Source: Rhodospirillales bacterium 47_12_T64 (GTDB lineage Bacteria > Pseudomonadota > Alphaproteobacteria > Kiloniellales > Kiloniellaceae). From it: a stretch of 15,957 bases of DNA. The translations under genes and the position numbers were made by a program. Shown here in pieces: positions 15,111 to 15,957 of this stretch; the stretch's first letter is position 1; every line of letters starts with the position of its first letter. Below the pieces are notes generated by a model. That model searched no databases, was not told the origin of the DNA, and worked only from the letters and a program-made list of their open reading frames with translations. The stretch is taken from positions 1 to 15,957 of the forward strand of contig MABB01000032.1 of the NCBI GenBank assembly GCA_002162915.1. The letters run 5' to 3'.

Positions 15111-15141
15111 GAAAGGCCCCTTGAAACTCAAGGGGCCTTTC
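15111..15141 (-). terminator. Intrinsic terminator after dsbA
   Basis: GAAAGGCCCCTTG (15111-15123) pairs perfectly with CAAGGGGCCTTTC (15129-15141), a 13-bp stem with a 5-base loop. On the minus strand it is followed by the T-rich run TTGTTTCT. It lies 20 bases after the dsbA stop and separates dsbA from smc. Confidence 0.88.
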
Positions 15142-15161
15142 TCTGAGTCGGGTCTGTTTTT

Positions 15162-15779
15162 TTAGCTGGCGTCTTCTAGTAGATCATTCATTGCATCGTA
15201 ATCTCTGCCGCCAGCAAAGACTTCGCCGTTGATGACAAAGCTTGGTGTTGAATTGATGCCAAAGACTGATTTGCCGTCACGCGCCTGAGTGATAATACGA
15301 CTGGCAATCTCTTTATTATTGAGGCACTCATCAAAGCGTTCTTTGTTCATGCCCGCAAGTGAAGCGATTTTTTGTAACCCTGCCATAGGGTCTCCGCCAA
15401 AGGCCCAAGTTTTTTGCTGTTGAAACAGAAGGTCGAGGAAAGAGAAATAGCGATCTCCTTCCAGACATTCAGCAATTATTGCACCGCGAAGGGCAACGCC
15501 ATCCAAAGGCATGTGGCGATAAACCAATCGTGCTTTTCCGGTGTCGAGCCAGTTTTTCTTGATATCCGGCATGACGTTCTGATGAAAATTTGCGCAATGC
15601 GGGCAGGTCAAAGAAGCGTACTCAATCATTGTGACAGGGGCATCCTTGTCACCGAGAATACGATCCTGATCCGTCACTTCGCCAGCAGCAAGGGCTGGGG
15701 TGATGGATGTAAGGGAAGCCGCAAGTGGAAAGCCGATAGCAAATGCTGCTGCGTTACGGATGAAAAGCCGTCTGTTCAT
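15162..15779 (-). CDS. Periplasmic DsbA-family thiol:disulfide oxidoreductase
   Basis: This 205-aa protein is a secreted thioredoxin-fold oxidoreductase of the DsbA type that would introduce or exchange disulfides in the periplasm. It has an N-terminal signal with a probable cleavage after 'PALA' near residue 31. The active site is C59-P60-H61-C62 ('LTCPHCANFH'), the same CPHC dipeptide as classical DsbA. The conserved cis-proline is P179 in 'INSTPSFVING', and the helical insert lies between. A second cysteine pair, C105 ('AECLEG') and C152 ('DECLNN'), is present, as in some alphaproteobacterial DsbA proteins. The signal begins 'NRRLFIR', which resembles a twin-arginine motif, so Tat export is possible. 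AGGA lies 12 bases before the ATG, a loose fit. The gene ends at a strong terminator and lies between a probable DUF721 gene and smc. Confidence 0.92.
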   Translation of the reverse strand: MNRRLFIRNAAAFAIGFPLAASLTSITPALAAGEVTDQDRILGDKDAPVTMIEYASLTCPHCANFHQNVMPDIKKNWLDTGKARLVYRHMPLDGVALRGAIIAECLEGDRYFSFLDLLFQQQKTWAFGGDPMAGLQKIASLAGMNKERFDECLNNKEIASRIITQARDGKSVFGINSTPSFVINGEVFAGGRDYDAMNDLLEDAS

Positions 15780-15878
15780 TGTTTTTGATGTTCCTGAACT
15801 GCAAAGAATACTGTGTCTATTGTCTCTAACCTAGTCTAGGGGGAACTATGGCGGCAATAGGGCAAAAGGCCTCAATCA

Positions 15879-15957
15879 CTATTTATTGATCTTGTTTTTT
15901 GCTTTTAAAGTTCTGGCTATACGTTCGAGAGCTGTACGCAAGGCGTCGTTTTCGACA
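15879..15957 (-). CDS. C-terminal end of a probable DUF721 / DciA-like protein (partial)
   Basis: The minus frame entering from the right edge reads '...VENDALRTALERIARTLKAK...' and ends at TAG (15881-15879); only 25 residues and one extra base are in the window. The 'xLRxALxRxxRxL' pattern resembles the C-terminus of DUF721 proteins, related to the helicase loader DciA. The order DUF721-dsbA-smc on one strand is one I recall from alphaproteobacteria, usually with mutY further upstream. The gap to dsbA is 99 bases with no strong terminator, so cotranscription with dsbA is possible. The call rests mostly on context because so little protein is visible. Confidence 0.65.
   Translation of the reverse strand, partial: VENDALRTALERIARTLKAKNKINK

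Noticed and set aside
1..15957. Mobile element, phage, CRISPR or defence system
   Set aside because: No transposase, integrase, terminal repeats, spaced repeat array or defence-like genes were seen. All identified genes are housekeeping or small conserved genes with similar composition.

Overview
The window reads as an ordinary chromosomal backbone segment of a moderate-GC alphaproteobacterium. I infer a marine Rhodospirillales, Kiloniellales or Sneathiellales-like lineage. The evidence is a split Fo operon ordered I-a-c-b'-b with the b' paralogue, an ispH-thrB pair, a fused single-chain GcvP, and a DUF721-dsbA-smc run next to the Fo genes, an order I recall from Rhodospirillales. No transposase, integrase, phage gene, tRNA, rRNA or CRISPR array was seen.

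Layout, left to right. (1) Minus strand, 1-1549: ispH followed after 7 bases by thrB, which runs off the left edge just before its catalytic loop. (2) Plus strand, 1816-2367: a small lipoprotein of unknown function, divergent from ispH. (3) Plus strand, about 2660-7671: a tandem glycine riboswitch, then gcvT, gcvH and gcvP, the complete set of substrate-specific glycine cleavage subunits. Each gene junction carries an RNA hairpin, and the operon ends in a string of hairpins closing with a strong intrinsic terminator. (4) Plus strand, 7845-8609: a stand-alone class II glutamine amidotransferase-like protein. It converges on the next block across a terminator that can work in both directions. 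(5) Minus strand, 11180-8686: the Fo ATP synthase operon atpI-atpB-atpE-atpF'-atpF, with a recognisable promoter at 11242-11271 and hairpins on both sides of atpE. (6) Minus strand, 14918-11442: smc with a TTG start. (7) Minus strand, 15779-15162: a DsbA-type thiol oxidoreductase, ending in an intrinsic terminator. (8) Minus strand, right edge: the last 25 codons of a probable DUF721/DciA-like gene.

How the genes work together: glycine sensed by the riboswitch controls the T, H and P proteins, which move the aminomethyl group from GcvP (PLP) through lipoyl-GcvH to GcvT (tetrahydrofolate). The Fo genes build the membrane proton channel; F1 genes are not in the window. IspH, ThrB, Smc and DsbA are independent housekeeping functions. 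I found no undescribed multi-gene system. The most interesting material is non-coding: the hairpin array and possible 3'UTR RNA after gcvP, the structured junctions in the gcv and atp operons, and an 11-bp phased repeat upstream of smc.
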